Origin: AWTP1-13 sp963840445
GTDB lineage: Bacteria > Pseudomonadota > Alphaproteobacteria > Rhizobiales > Hyphomicrobiaceae
Assembly: GCA_963840445.1 (NCBI GenBank)
Contig: CAWIZC010000011.1
Coordinates: 62,001-126,000, forward strand
Reading direction: 5' to 3'
Length of the DNA stretch: 64,000 bases
The position numbers and the translations under genes were made by a program. This document shows positions 38,174-48,681 of the stretch, one piece after another; positions within the stretch are counted from its first letter, which is position 1; each line of letters opens with the position of its first letter. The notes under the pieces were generated by a model. It was not told where the DNA came from, did not search any database, and saw only the letters and a list, made by a program, of their open reading frames with translations.

Positions 38174-38821
38174 CCGCCTGGCCCGTGCGTTTACCTTGCG
38201 CCCGGATGTGCGCTTGCGCCAATCCCCGCACACTTCGGCCGTGCGACGATGCTCGCACCTCGGCTCAACGAGGGGCGCCATCGCGAGGCGTCTCGATGGT
38301 GCGAGCCGGGGGTCGTATCCGGGCAGCCCTGCCAAGGGTGCTCCGCTCGATGTGGCCAGTTGGGTCACTCGCTGGAGCCGCGTAGTGGAAAGCCGGATAC
38401 GGCGCGGGGCGTCCGTGCCAGCATGGACTGCCCGATTACAACAGAGCCAGGCGTCGGACGCCCCGCTCCCTCGGTTTCTCAAAGCTGACATCCGATGAAG
38501 CGGAGCGTCAGGAAGAAACGGCGCGTGTGCCAGTGGAGGGCCGGCCGGAACTGCGGCCGGGCGCGCATTTGCGCGCCGAACTCGCGCGCTCGCCAAACGA
38601 CGCACGTGCCAACTGTCCTCATCTCGTCAAGGCGGGGATCCAGATCACGTCTTCACGAAAATCGGTAGGCTGCATCAAAGTGCGGAGGACGCACCTGTGC
38701 TGCGCAGTGCACCAGGTTTCCGCCTGCGCGGGGATGACGTTGCAGGACGCGGAACGCGGGCAGCCGCGGCATGAGCGATGTTGCTCGAAGGGCGCGGCTG
38801 TGATCCTCTAACGTCCGCACC
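38174..38821. other. 648-base intergenic region with strong inverted repeats
   Basis: No gene is convincing here; a 111-codon frame across it looks random. GCGGGGCGTCCG at 38404-38415 and CGGACGCCCCGC at 38455-38466 form a perfect 12-base inverted repeat around a 39-base centre. A second pair, GCCATCGCGAG and CTCGATGGTGC, lies near 38276-38312. A GTCATC-like element variant (GGCGGGGATCCAG, then GCGCGGGGATGACG) lies near 38630-38740. The strong hairpins suit a structured RNA or a decayed repeat. No promoter was identified. Confidence 0.5.
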
Positions 38822-40034
<1,213 letters not shown>

Positions 40035-40196
40035 AGACCGCACCTCGCGCACGACGTTAGCGGCGACATGGCGCGAGAGTCTCTCCATCTCCATCGCGCC
40101 GGCTCGTGTGATGCGTCGTCATCTGAGCGCTTGACGCGCACTCATGCCATTGCCATGGATGAGACGAGCGACGTGTACCTCGCGCGGGAGAGTCTG

Positions 40197-40619
40197 ATGC
40201 CGGGCTACGACACCAACAACGTGTTTGCAAAAATTCTGCGCGGCGAGCTGCCGTCGCAGAAGGTGTATGAGGATGCCGATACCGTGGCGATCATGGACAT
40301 CATGCCTCGCTGCCAGGGACACACGCTGGTGCTGCCCAAGACGCCGGCGCGCAACATGCTCGACGCCAGCCCGGCCCAGCTCGCCGCCTGCATGAAGACC
40401 GCGCAGAAGGTGGCCAACGCGGTGATGAAGGCGTTCAACGCAGACGGCATCACGCTGCAGCAGTTCAACGAGCCGGCCGGCGGACAGGTGGTGTTCCACC
40501 TGCACTTCCATGTGCTGCCGCGCTGGGAGGGCATGGCGCTCGGACCCCACACCGCCAAGATGGAGAAGCCCGAGGTGCTCTCCGCCTATGCCGAGAAGAT
40601 CAAGGCGGAGCTCGTGTGA
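40197..40619 (+). CDS. HIT-family protein
   Basis: The 140-residue protein has the HIT pattern: NVFAKILRGELPSQKVYED, CQGHTLVLPKTPARNMLDA and the catalytic triad HLHFHVLPRW (HxHxHxx). Members hydrolyse nucleotide phosphoramidates or asymmetrical dinucleotides. GGGAGAG lies just upstream of the ATG at 40197, which gives the usual N-terminus; in-frame starts at 40068 and 40149 add unlike residues. Confidence 0.92.
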   Translation: MPGYDTNNVFAKILRGELPSQKVYEDADTVAIMDIMPRCQGHTLVLPKTPARNMLDASPAQLAACMKTAQKVANAVMKAFNADGITLQQFNEPAGGQVVFHLHFHVLPRWEGMALGPHTAKMEKPEVLSAYAEKIKAELV

Positions 40620-40690
40620 GGATTGAGGTTCCCCAGCCTTTGGACGCAAGGCTCGGAGCGAATTTCGCGGCAACCGGACTAGGATAGGCG

Positions 40691-41335
40691 ATGGCCAGCC
40701 TGCTCGTGATCGGCGCCAGCCAGGGCATCGGCCTCGAGACGGTGAAATGCGCTCTGGCCGGCGGCCACGATGTGCGCGCCTTCGCGCGCGGCGCGGCGGG
40801 CATTGCCATCGATGATGCCAAGCTTACGAAAATCACCGGCGATGCGCTCGATGCGACGGCGGTAGGCGCGGCGGTGGCCGGCGCGGACGCCGTCATCCAG
40901 GCTCTCGGTGCACCCAAGACGGCGATGGCCGTGCTGGCCGGCACGACGCTGTTCTCGAAAGCGACGCGCATTCTGATCGATGCCATGCGCGCCGCCGGCG
41001 TGCGCCGACTGGTCGCCGTGACCGGCATGGGCGCCGGCGACAGCCGCGGGTACGGCGGCTTCCTCTACGATGCCCTGATGTTCCCTCTCGTGTTGAAACG
41101 CATCTACGACGACAAGGACGTAGAGGAGCAGATGATCCGCGCCAGTGGGCTGGAGTGGACCATCGCCCGGCCGGGCCTGCTTACCGGCGGCGCGGCGACC
41201 GGCAGGATGCGCGTGCTGGCCGACCGCAAGGACTGGCAGGCGGGCTCGGTGACGCGCGCCGACGTCGCCCAATTCCTGGTGCGCGAGGCGTTCGAGCGGC
41301 GCTACGTGAGCAAGACGCCGCTGCTGATCCAGTGA
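40691..41335 (+). CDS. NAD(P)-binding, NmrA/SDR-like protein
   Basis: The 214-residue protein has a Rossmann start (LLVIGASQGIGLETVKCALA), GDALDATAVGAAVAGADAVI, VRRLVAVTGMGAGDSRGYGG and a C-terminal GLEWTIARPGLLTGGAATGR. There is no classic YxxxK active site, so it is more like an atypical SDR that binds a nucleotide or acts as a redox sensor. The gene precedes the RsmC-like gene by 18 bases, possibly in one transcript. Confidence 0.85.
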   Translation: MASLLVIGASQGIGLETVKCALAGGHDVRAFARGAAGIAIDDAKLTKITGDALDATAVGAAVAGADAVIQALGAPKTAMAVLAGTTLFSKATRILIDAMRAAGVRRLVAVTGMGAGDSRGYGGFLYDALMFPLVLKRIYDDKDVEEQMIRASGLEWTIARPGLLTGGAATGRMRVLADRKDWQAGSVTRADVAQFLVREAFERRYVSKTPLLIQ

Positions 41336-41353
41336 TCCGATGAGCTGACATCC

Positions 41354-42373
41354 GTGAGCAACTGGCGCAACGATCCGGAAGGTGCGGCCGATCAGCTGAT
41401 CCGGCGCAGCCTCGACGACCTCGATGTGCAGGGGCGGGTGCTGCTCGCCTATCAGTCGGGCGATCTGCCGGTGCTCGTTGCGCAGCGTGGTGTCGACGTC
41501 GCGGTCTGGAACCGGCGCGTGGTCGGGAGCGCATCGGGCCTCGCCGTGGCCGTCCGCGGCGCCGTGCGCAGGTGGCCCTGCTGCGCCTGCCGAAGGCCAA
41601 GGACGAGCAGGAGATGGCGGCGCATGCCTGCCTCGGCGCGCTCGTCGACGGCGGTCGCCTGATCGTGTACGGCGGCAACGACGAAGGCATTCGCTCGGCG
41701 GCGGGCATGCTGGAGGAATTGTGCGGCAGCGTCGATACGCTGGCGACGCGTGGGCATGGACGTGTGCTGGCGGTGCGCCGGCCGAACGATGTCTCTGTAC
41801 TGCGTGCACCGCTGAGCACATGGAGGCGCGTGATGGCCGTCACGATCGGCGGTGCATCACGCGAGTGGCTGAGCTATCCCGGCATCTTCGCCGACGGCCG
41901 CATCGACGAGGGAACGGCGCTGCTCATCGCCAACCTGCCGCCTCTGCCGGCGGGAGCGCGCGTGCTCGACTACGGCTGCGGCTCAGGGCTGATCGCCGCC
42001 GCGGCGCTGGTGCAGCAGCCGGACCTCGCGCTCGACCTCGATCGACAGCGACACGGTCGCGCTCGAAGCCGCGCGTGAGAATGTGCCGGGTGCCCGCATT
42101 GTTGCCGGGACGCGCCTTGGCGACACCGGCAAGGTCATCTATGCGGCCATACTGTCCAACCCGCCGCTGCATTCCGGATTGATCGAGGACCACGCTCATC
42201 TCGAGCAGCTGGTGGCGGATGCGCCGTCTCGTCTCGCACCGGGTGGCGTGCTGCAGATGGTGGTGCAGCGGCGCGTGCCGCTCGACCGCATGCTTGCGGA
42301 TCATTTCGCGAGCGCGACCATTGTTGCCGAGACCAGCCGCTACCGCGTCTGGCGCGCGGTTGCGCGGACATAG
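41354..42373 (+). CDS. RsmC-like class I SAM methyltransferase, three frame breaks
   Basis: The GTG at 41354 opens the protein, corrected to about 338 residues. The N-terminal half (VLLAYQSGDLPVLVAQRG; ALLRLPKAKDEQEMAAHACL; GRLIVYGGNDEGIRSAAGML) is the pseudo-methyltransferase domain of RsmC/RlmG-like enzymes. The C-terminal half has motif I VLDYGCGSGLIAAAAL, IDSDTVALEAARENVPGARI and the catalytic AAILSNPPLHSG (NPPxH). It should make m2G on rRNA or a related base. Extra bases lie between 41522 and 41535, near 41571 and near 42040, moving frames 2, 0, 1, 2; the net effect is three bases. Confidence 0.8.
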
Positions 42374-42460
42374 CCCGCCTGTTTCCCGCCTGCGGCACCT
42401 CGCGTATCCTTCGATCGAGAAAACTGGCTTGGGTTTGCACCAACGAAGGTTACGGAACGC

Positions 42461-42775
42461 ATGGATTTGGTTGAGCTCTTGACCGTCGCGGACCGCTTCC
42501 AGCTCAGCAATGGCCTCGTTGTTGTTCCCGACTTCTCGCTGCCTAGAGGGTGGAAGGCTCGTTCGGAAACCGTGGAAATTATAACGCCCGATGGTGAAAA
42601 TCGGAAAACTTGCGCATGCCTGATGGCCACGCACTTCAACATTCCTGACCCAACGGTCCCGGCGGACAGGCGGTGGAGGCTTGTGGTGTCTTTGCCAACC
42701 ATGACCAAGGAAGAGGTGCCGATCGGGACCAAGATCATGGTGGCGAAGTCATTGAAACTGGAAATGGGCGTCTAG
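42461..42775 (+). CDS. Hypothetical protein, 104 residues
   Basis: The product starts MDLVELLTVADRFQLSNGLV, continues with VVVPDFSLPRGWKARSETVE, EIITPDGENRKTCACLMATH and ends TKEEVPIGTKIMVAKSLKLE. The pattern of strands and the closing VPIGTKIMV resemble the beta-barrel turns of translation-factor domain 2/3, but I do not recognise a family. Its base composition is lower in GC than its neighbours, which may indicate acquisition. Its stop is nine bases from the convergent phaZ stop. Confidence 0.6.
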   Translation: MDLVELLTVADRFQLSNGLVVVPDFSLPRGWKARSETVEIITPDGENRKTCACLMATHFNIPDPTVPADRRWRLVVSLPTMTKEEVPIGTKIMVAKSLKLEMGV

Positions 42776-42784
42776 AACTGAAAG

Positions 42785-43999
42785 CTACTCGCTCGACAGG
42801 ATGACGTTGCGCACGATCGGGTAGACCTGCTCCTCCCAGCGCCGGCCGCTGAACACGCCGTAGTGGCCGACGCCGGCCTGCATGTGGTGGCGCTTCATGT
42901 AGGGCTTGAGCTTGCTGCACAGGTCGTGCGCGGCCGACGTTTGCCCGAGCGCGCAGATGTCGTCGCGCTCGCCCTCCACGGTCAGAAGCGCGGTGCGGCG
43001 GATGGCGCTGGGGTCGACCTTGCGCCCACGGTGGGTGAGCTCGCCCTTGGCAAGGCGCATCTCCTGGAACACCCACTGCACCGTCTCGAGGTAGAACTCG
43101 GCGGTGAGGTCGAGCACGGCGAAGTACTCGTCGTAGAAGTCGATGGTCGGCTTGGCCTTCTCCGGGTTGCCATTGGCGAGGTGTTCGTACAGCTCGATGT
43201 GCGCCTTGCGATGCCGATCGAGGTTCATCGACATGAAGGCCGAGAGCTGCACAAAGCCCGGATATACCTGCCGACCTCCCCCCGCATAGCGGGCCGGCAC
43301 GCGGGCGATCAGATTACGCTCGAACCAGTCGATCGGCTTGCTCATGGCAAGCTCGTTGACCTTGGTCGGGTTGACGCGCGTGTCGATGGGACCGGCCATC
43401 AGAGTCATGCTGCGCGGCTGGCAGGGGTTCTTGGCCTCGGCCATCACGGCAGCGGCCGTCAGCACCTGTACGCAGGGCTGGCAGACGGCGACCACGTGCA
43501 CGCCGGGGCCCATTTTCTCGATGAACTTGATCAGATGCTCGACATAGTCCTCGTAGCCGAAGCGACCGGCGTCGATGCTCGCATCGCGGGCATTATGCCA
43601 ATCGGTTATGCAGACATCGTGCTCGGGCAGCATCGTGCGCACCAGACTGCGCAGCAGAGTGGCAAAATGACCGGATAGCGGCGCCACTACCAGCACCTGC
43701 GGCTGGGCGATCTCCACGTCCTTGCGAAAGCGCAGCAAGGTGCCGAAGGGCGTGGTCATCACCGCTTCCTCGGTGACGGCCACCTCCTGGTTGCCGACCC
43801 TGACCTTGTCGATGCCGTAGGCGGGCCGCGAATGCGTCAGCCCGGCGCGCGCGATCAACTCGTAGGCGGCGGTGACGTTGCGCAGGAATCTCAACTCCTG
43901 GGCCGCGGCCAACGGCCCCAGCGCGCTCAGACCCGCCTGCGCCATGGCACGCACGGGCACCATGATGTCGGCGTGGGTCTGATAGGCCAGATAGAGCAT
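42785..43999 (-). CDS. phaZ: Intracellular polyhydroxyalkanoate depolymerase
   Basis: PhaZ breaks intracellular PHA granules down to 3-hydroxybutyrate units. The 404-residue protein has the signature LVVAPLSGHFATLLRSLVRT, CITDWHNARDASIDAGRFGY and the nucleophile box VVAVCQPCVQVL, with the catalytic residue being Cys in VCQP as in PhaZ1-type enzymes, plus GHYGVFSGRRWEEQVYP at the C-terminus (catalytic His). The ATG at 43999 (MLYLAYQTH) starts the family N-terminus. It reads away from the GST gene; the phaR-phaAB locus is 5 kb away. Confidence 0.93.
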   Translation of the reverse strand: MLYLAYQTHADIMVPVRAMAQAGLSALGPLAAAQELRFLRNVTAAYELIARAGLTHSRPAYGIDKVRVGNQEVAVTEEAVMTTPFGTLLRFRKDVEIAQPQVLVVAPLSGHFATLLRSLVRTMLPEHDVCITDWHNARDASIDAGRFGYEDYVEHLIKFIEKMGPGVHVVAVCQPCVQVLTAAAVMAEAKNPCQPRSMTLMAGPIDTRVNPTKVNELAMSKPIDWFERNLIARVPARYAGGGRQVYPGFVQLSAFMSMNLDRHRKAHIELYEHLANGNPEKAKPTIDFYDEYFAVLDLTAEFYLETVQWVFQEMRLAKGELTHRGRKVDPSAIRRTALLTVEGERDDICALGQTSAAHDLCSKLKPYMKRHHMQAGVGHYGVFSGRRWEEQVYPIVRNVILSSE

Positions 44000-44128
44000 G
44001 AGTGAGGGGGTGCCCCGGGGATGTATCTGCTGGAACGAATGTTGCACGGCGATTGAGCTCGCCGGTCCCGCGCCCTGCGATGCAACTTTCGAACCAAACT
44101 CCTTGAACCAGACTGGGGAAACGCCGCG

Positions 44129-44782
44129 ATGGCCAAGGCCACCCTCTCGATCAGCAGTAAGAATTACTCGTCCTGGTGCCTGCGCGGCTATCTGCTGTGC
44201 CGGCTGGCCGAGCTGGAGTTCGACGAGGAGGTGGTGTCGCTGGACGACCCTGGCGCGCGGGCCGAGTTGCTGCTGCTGTCCCCGTCGTTCCTGGTGCCCT
44301 GCCTGACCGACGATGGGGTCAAGGTGTGGGACACGCTGGCGATTGCCGAGTACCTGGCCGAGGCCAAGCCCAACGCCGGATTGCTTCCCGCCGATCGCGC
44401 GGCGCGGGCGCATTGCCGGGCCATCTGCGGGGAGATGCATTCGGGCTTCTACAATCTGCGCTCGGCGCTGCCCATGAACCTCAAGGCGCATCATCCGGGC
44501 TTCAAGGTGTGGGCCGGCGCGCAGGCCGACATCGACCGCGTCTTCGCCATCTGGCGCGATTGCCTCGCGAAGTATGGCGGCCCCTACCTGTTCGGCAAGC
44601 TGTCGATGGCCGACGCCATGTATGCCCCGGTGTGCACGCGCTTCCTCACCTACGACGTCAAGCTCGACGCGCGGTGCACGGCCTACAGCCGGGCGATCAT
44701 GAGCTGGCCGGCCATGGAGGAATGGATCGCCGCGGCACGCGAGGAGCCAGCCGAGCTGGAAGAGCTCGACGTCGAGTTCTAG
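44129..44782 (+). CDS. Glutathione S-transferase-family protein
   Basis: The 217-residue protein has a thioredoxin-like N-terminal domain (LSISSKNYSSWCLRGYLLCR, with a Ser/Tyr pair at the catalytic position; SPSFLVPCLTDDGVKVWDTL; AIAEYLAEAKPNAGLLP) and a helical domain with PYLFGKLSMADAMYAPVCTR. The Val-Pro and DTLAIAEYL blocks are GST hallmarks. The class and substrate are not readable. It is divergent from phaZ and convergent with the prenyl synthase across a palindromic repeat. Confidence 0.88.
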   Translation: MAKATLSISSKNYSSWCLRGYLLCRLAELEFDEEVVSLDDPGARAELLLLSPSFLVPCLTDDGVKVWDTLAIAEYLAEAKPNAGLLPADRAARAHCRAICGEMHSGFYNLRSALPMNLKAHHPGFKVWAGAQADIDRVFAIWRDCLAKYGGPYLFGKLSMADAMYAPVCTRFLTYDVKLDARCTAYSRAIMSWPAMEEWIAAAREEPAELEELDVEF

Positions 44783-44804
44783 GACGCGATCACAACCTCG
44801 TGCT

Positions 44805-44907
44805 TGTCATCCCTGGCGGCGCGCAGCGACGACACGGGACCCAGGACCGCAGGTGGCATGCTTCTCTGGGTCCCGGATACGCGCTCGCGCGCGTTCCGGG
44901 ATGACAG
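44805..44907. repeat. GTCATCCCGG palindromic repeat, copy 5
   Basis: The element begins TGTCATCCCTGGCGGCGCGC (one mismatch to the family) and ends GCGTTCCGGGATGACA, with ACACGGGACCCAGG and CTGGGTCCCGGATACGCGC inside. It lies between the convergent GST and polyprenyl synthase genes. Confidence 0.85.
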
Positions 44908-44914
44908 TTGGAGG

Positions 44915-45825
44915 TCAAGCCTGCCGGCGCACGACGAAGGCTGCTGCCTCGCGCAGGGCATCGGCGCGCGCGCCGAAGGGTTGCAGAGCGGCGAGGGCAT
45001 CGGCCTCGAGCTTGGCGAGCTCCGCTTTCGCGGCGTCCACGCCCATGAGTGATACCAGCGTGGCCTTGCGGGCGTCCTTGCCGGTCGCCTTGCCGACGGT
45101 GGCCGCCTCGCCTTCGACGTCGAGCAGATCATCGGCGATCTGGAAGGCGCGGCCGAGCCGCTCGCCGTACGACGTTGAGCGCGCGACGCTGCTGGCCATC
45201 GCCGCCGCCGAGGATGGCACCGGCCTCGCAGGCGTAGCGGATGAGGGCGCCGGTCTTCATCGCCTGCAGGCGCCGCACGTCGGCCAGCGTCGGCCGCGCC
45301 GGCTGGTCGCAGCTTGTCGGCCTCCAGGTCGAGGCATTGACCGCCGACCATGCCGGCGGCACCGGATGCGCGCGCGAGACCGAGGGCCAACTCGGCGCGC
45401 ACGGCGGCATCGGCGTGGGTGTCCGGACTGGCCAGCAGCTCGAACGCGACGGTCAGCAAGGCGTCGCCGGCCAGGATGGCGGTCCATTCGTCGAAGGCCT
45501 TGTGCACGGTCGGCCGGCCGCGACGCAGATCGTCGTCGTCCATGGCCGGCAGGTCGTCATGCACGAGCGAATAGCAATGCACGCATTCCAGCGCCGCGGC
45601 GGCAGACAGGGCGGCGCTGGCCTGCACGCCGAACAGGGCGGCGCACTCGATCAGCAGGAACGGACGTACCCGCTTGCCCCCGCCAAGCGCGGCATGACGC
45701 ATGGCGTCGAGCAACCGCGCGGGTGTGCCGGCCGCCGCCATGCCGTCGAAAAGCTCTGCCAGACGCGTCTCGACGTAGGGCCGCCGTGTGCGCCAGCCGT
45801 TGGCTGAAGGGCATGTTTCCACCAT
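44915..45825 (-). CDS. ispA: Polyprenyl synthetase (geranyl/farnesyl diphosphate synthase-like), two frame breaks
   Basis: The corrected protein is 302 residues. It has the first Asp-rich motif in HDDLPAMDDDDLRRGRPTVH with the upstream CYSLVHDDLP, GGKRVRPFLLIECAALFGVQ near the N-terminus, VGGQCLDLEADKL, LIRYACEAGAILGG and the second Asp-rich motif RAFQIADDLLDVEGE. This pattern fits short-chain farnesyl or geranylgeranyl diphosphate synthase (IspA/CrtE); which product is made is not certain. Extra bases lie near 45310 (after EADKL) and near 45172 (before YGERLGRAFQIADD). Convergent with the GST gene. Confidence 0.86.
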
Positions 45826-45891
45826 ATCTATCGGCGGCGGTTCGCCGGTGCGGCATCGCGTGATAGTTGCACCGGTTGTTTAGCGGTTCCG

Positions 45892-47610
45892 GTGGCAGGC
45901 GTGAAAGACAAACTGAGCGGGGAAGAATGGGCGCCGGTGGTGGGCCGCCCCGGCAACGCCAATGCCGTCCACGGCGAGGCCGACCGCGTGGCCGAGCTGC
46001 AGCCTGGACAGCCCGTTGTTGACGAGGGGCTCCGGCAGGAGGAAGCGGCGGCGCCCATCTCCCCCGGCGAGTCGGCGGAGCGGATCGAAGACGTTGCCCA
46101 TTCCGACCTCGCCTTGCCGACGCCGGGCCTTCCCGATGAGCCGAGCTTCAGCGGCGAACCGATCATCTCTGTCGCGGAAGCTCCCGATGGTGAGCCGGCG
46201 GCGGCCGACGCGTTGGCATGGCAGCCCGAGATCGAGCCCGACCCCGATCAGTCATCCGATCTCATCGTCACCGACCATTCTGTCCCGACCCAGCCCATGC
46301 AGGTCGAGGCTGCGACCGCGCCGCTGGTGCGCGCACCAGAGGTCGACCCGGCGCACGACGGTGCGCCCTTTGCGCATGATCTTGACGAGCGGCCTGCGCC
46401 CGACGCGCCGCTGGCTCCCCCGGACGAACCGCTCCCGGAACCAACTACCGCCGAGGAGGTCGCCGCAGAAGCGGCCCTGGAGGACGAGCCTCCGGCCGAG
46501 CTGGTTAGCTCTGAGCCTACATCGATGGAGGCCGAGCCTCTGGTGTTGGAGGAGGAGCCGGCCGCGCAGGCCGAGGCCTTGCCCGACGCGGAGTTTCCGG
46601 CCGATGCCGCCATCGTCGAGCACACGCCGGCCGAGCTGCCGACGGTGGAGGAGCCGCCCGCGCAAAAGTCCACTGAGCCCGCGGCAGAGCTGCCGCTGCG
46701 CGACCGCATCCCTTCCGTGCGTCCGGTTGAGCTGGAGGCGATCAAGACGCCGCTCTCCGTGCCGGTGTTCGAAGAGACCGCTCGCGCGCTGGAGGCCCGG
46801 CGGCCGAATCTTGAGGATGTTTCGCACAGCGCCGAACCCGCCCTCGCCGCGCCGCTCAGCTCGCACGTCGCGATCCCACGGAGTACGGACGATGTGGCGC
46901 CCGCCCGAACTCCCGTGCCGGACATCACCCCGCTGCTGTATCGGGCGCTGCGGCTGGCCGCCATCGCAGCGTTTGCACTGGGCTGTCTGGTGCTGGTGCT
47001 GATCGTGCTCTATCGCTGGGTCAACCCGCCCGCTTCCACGCTGATGCTCGGACAGTGGCTGACCGGCACCCGCATCGACCAGCGCTGGGTATCGATCGAC
47101 CGGATCTCGCCCTATCTGCAGCGTGCCGTCATCACCTCGGAGGACGGGCGTTTCTGCCGGCATCACGGCGTCGACTGGGACGAGATCGAAGAGGCGCTCG
47201 AACGTGCACGCGACGGCGTCGCGCGCGGCGGCAGCACCATATCGATGCAGGTGGTCAAGAACCTGTTCCTGTGGCCCTCCAAGAGCTATGTGCGCAAGGC
47301 GTTGGAGATCCCCCTCACCTATGCCATCGAGCTGGCCTGGTCGAAACGGCGCATTCTCGAAATCTATCTGAACATTGCCGAGTGGGGGCCGGGTGTGTTC
47401 GGGGCCGAAGCGGCCGCCCGCTATCACTTCGGCAAGCCGGCCGCCTCGCTGACGCCAAGCCAGGCTGCCCTGCTGGCGGTGGCCTTGCCTAACCCGCGGG
47501 AACGCAGAGCCGGAGCGCCGGGACCCGGAACCTTGCGCCTGGCCACCACGCTGCACGCGCGCATGATGGCCGGCGCCGGCAATACGTCCTGCGTTCAAGC
47601 CCGGCGCTAG
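45892..47610 (+). CDS. mtgA: Monofunctional peptidoglycan transglycosylase with long acidic N-terminal extension
   Basis: The C-terminal 200 residues are a GT51 transglycosylase (YLQRAVITSEDGRFCRHHGV with catalytic Glu; GGSTISMQVVKNLFLWPSKS; RRILEIYLNIAEWGPGVFGA) after a membrane segment near residues 348-372 (LRLAAIAAFALGCLVLVLIV). MtgA polymerises glycan strands from lipid II. What is unusual is about 345 residues in front of the membrane segment: Pro-, Ala-, Glu- and Asp-rich, with no Cys, apparently disordered, on the cytoplasmic side. MtgA is usually about 230-250 residues. The start is a GTG at 45892; shorter starts are possible, but the frame and its composition hold throughout. Confidence 0.88.
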   Translation: MAGVKDKLSGEEWAPVVGRPGNANAVHGEADRVAELQPGQPVVDEGLRQEEAAAPISPGESAERIEDVAHSDLALPTPGLPDEPSFSGEPIISVAEAPDGEPAAADALAWQPEIEPDPDQSSDLIVTDHSVPTQPMQVEAATAPLVRAPEVDPAHDGAPFAHDLDERPAPDAPLAPPDEPLPEPTTAEEVAAEAALEDEPPAELVSSEPTSMEAEPLVLEEEPAAQAEALPDAEFPADAAIVEHTPAELPTVEEPPAQKSTEPAAELPLRDRIPSVRPVELEAIKTPLSVPVFEETARALEARRPNLEDVSHSAEPALAAPLSSHVAIPRSTDDVAPARTPVPDITPLLYRALRLAAIAAFALGCLVLVLIVLYRWVNPPASTLMLGQWLTGTRIDQRWVSIDRISPYLQRAVITSEDGRFCRHHGVDWDEIEEALERARDGVARGGSTISMQVVKNLFLWPSKSYVRKALEIPLTYAIELAWSKRRILEIYLNIAEWGPGVFGAEAAARYHFGKPAASLTPSQAALLAVALPNPRERRAGAPGPGTLRLATTLHARMMAGAGNTSCVQARR

Positions 47611-47784
47611 CCCCTTGGCGTGCAAGTCGCTGGCCCAAGTCCCTGGGCCAAGTCGCTGGCCATGTGCCAGAAATGCCGCTATAAGCCCGCCACCTTTAGG
47701 CCCGCAGGTGCGGGCGACGGGCCGCCCTGCATTGCGCCGCAATCGGTTGGCAGCCTGATTTTCCTGGATTAAAGCGAGGGTGCG

Positions 47785-47970
47785 ATGGCGGTCCCGAGGA
47801 AGAAAGTATCGCGTATGAAGCGCGGAACCCGCCGCTCGGCGGATGCGCTGCGGGCGCCGACCTACGTCGAAGACAAGGAGTCCGGCGAGCGGCGGCGGCC
47901 TCATCACATCGATCTCAAGACGGGCAAATACCGCGGCCGGCAGGTTCTGGCAGGCAAGGCCGAGGCCTGA
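47785..47970 (+). CDS. rpmF: 50S ribosomal protein L32
   Basis: The 61-residue protein starts MAVPRKKVSRMKRGTRRSAD and has TYVEDKESGERRRPHHIDLK, the L32 pattern without zinc Cys (the C- form), as is common in alphaproteobacteria. GCGAGGG lies seven bases upstream of the ATG. It is a single-gene locus; the usual plsX-fabH neighbours are absent from this place. Confidence 0.96.
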   Translation: MAVPRKKVSRMKRGTRRSADALRAPTYVEDKESGERRRPHHIDLKTGKYRGRQVLAGKAEA

Positions 47971-48086
47971 TCCGCCCTCGGGTGTGGCCCGCCGCCGCTG
48001 GTTTGCCGCCCGGCCGACGTGCTAGAAACACGGGCTTGATAGACGCGCGGTACCCGATCGATCGCTACCGCATTGGAGGTTGAACG

Positions 48087-48500
48087 ATGTCGCTCCGGGC
48101 GCTGCCGTTGATGGCCATTCCGCTCATTGTCTACAATCTTCTGGTGATGTTCAGCGGCGGAGAGGCGACGCAGTTTTTTGCCGCGCCTCTGCTCAAGGTG
48201 CCGATGATCAAGGGCGCGGAGTGGGTCTTCACGCGCGGTGACCTGATCATCCTCATTACCATGCTGTTCCTGTTCGCCGAGCTGGTCAAGGCCACCTACA
48301 CGAGCTCGGTGTCGCTGATCGACCACGGCCTGTCGATGGTGGTGTTCATCGTCTGCATCGTCGAGTTTCTGGTCGTCAACGCGGCGGCCACCTCCACCTT
48401 CTTCTTCATCCTGGTCGGATCCCTGATCGACGTGGTGGCCGGCTTCACGATCGGCATCCGCGTGGCTCGCCGCGACCTCGCCATCGGCGGCGTCGACTAG
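48087..48500 (+). CDS. Hypothetical membrane protein, 4 segments
   Basis: The 137-residue protein has four hydrophobic segments: LPLMAIPLIVYNLLVMFSGG, GDLIILITMLFLFAELVKAT, LSMVVFIVCIVEFLVVNAAA and FFFILVGSLIDVVAGFTIGI. The polar loops are short. I do not recognise a family, though this layout is common among alphaproteobacterial hypotheticals. The ATG at 48087 has TTGGAGG upstream. It reads toward phaR. Confidence 0.75.
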   Translation: MSLRALPLMAIPLIVYNLLVMFSGGEATQFFAAPLLKVPMIKGAEWVFTRGDLIILITMLFLFAELVKATYTSSVSLIDHGLSMVVFIVCIVEFLVVNAAATSTFFFILVGSLIDVVAGFTIGIRVARRDLAIGGVD

Positions 48501-48600
48501 AACCGCCTCCAGCAATACCGCATATCGCCAAGGGAGGCGGCCAACGCCGCCCCCCGTGCTGAGCTAGCCTAAGCACGGCGTTTGTAGACCCACCCATCCG

Positions 48601-48622
48601 GCCCTTCGACATGCTCAGGACG
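48601..48622. repeat. CCTTCGACA-GC-CAGG short repeat, copy 1
   Basis: GCCCTTCGACATGCTCAGGA lies in the gap between the membrane-protein gene and the convergent phaR gene. A related copy is at 55757-55780. Similar CCTTCGACAAGCTCAGG sequences are widely dispersed intergenic repeats in bacteria, often misread as LSMSKG or ALRLSKG peptides. Confidence 0.6.
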
Positions 48623-48681
48623 GGGTGGGTCACAGCCCTACCTTGGTAGTCCAGCGATTGTGGAGTGGAAGAGGCCCGACC

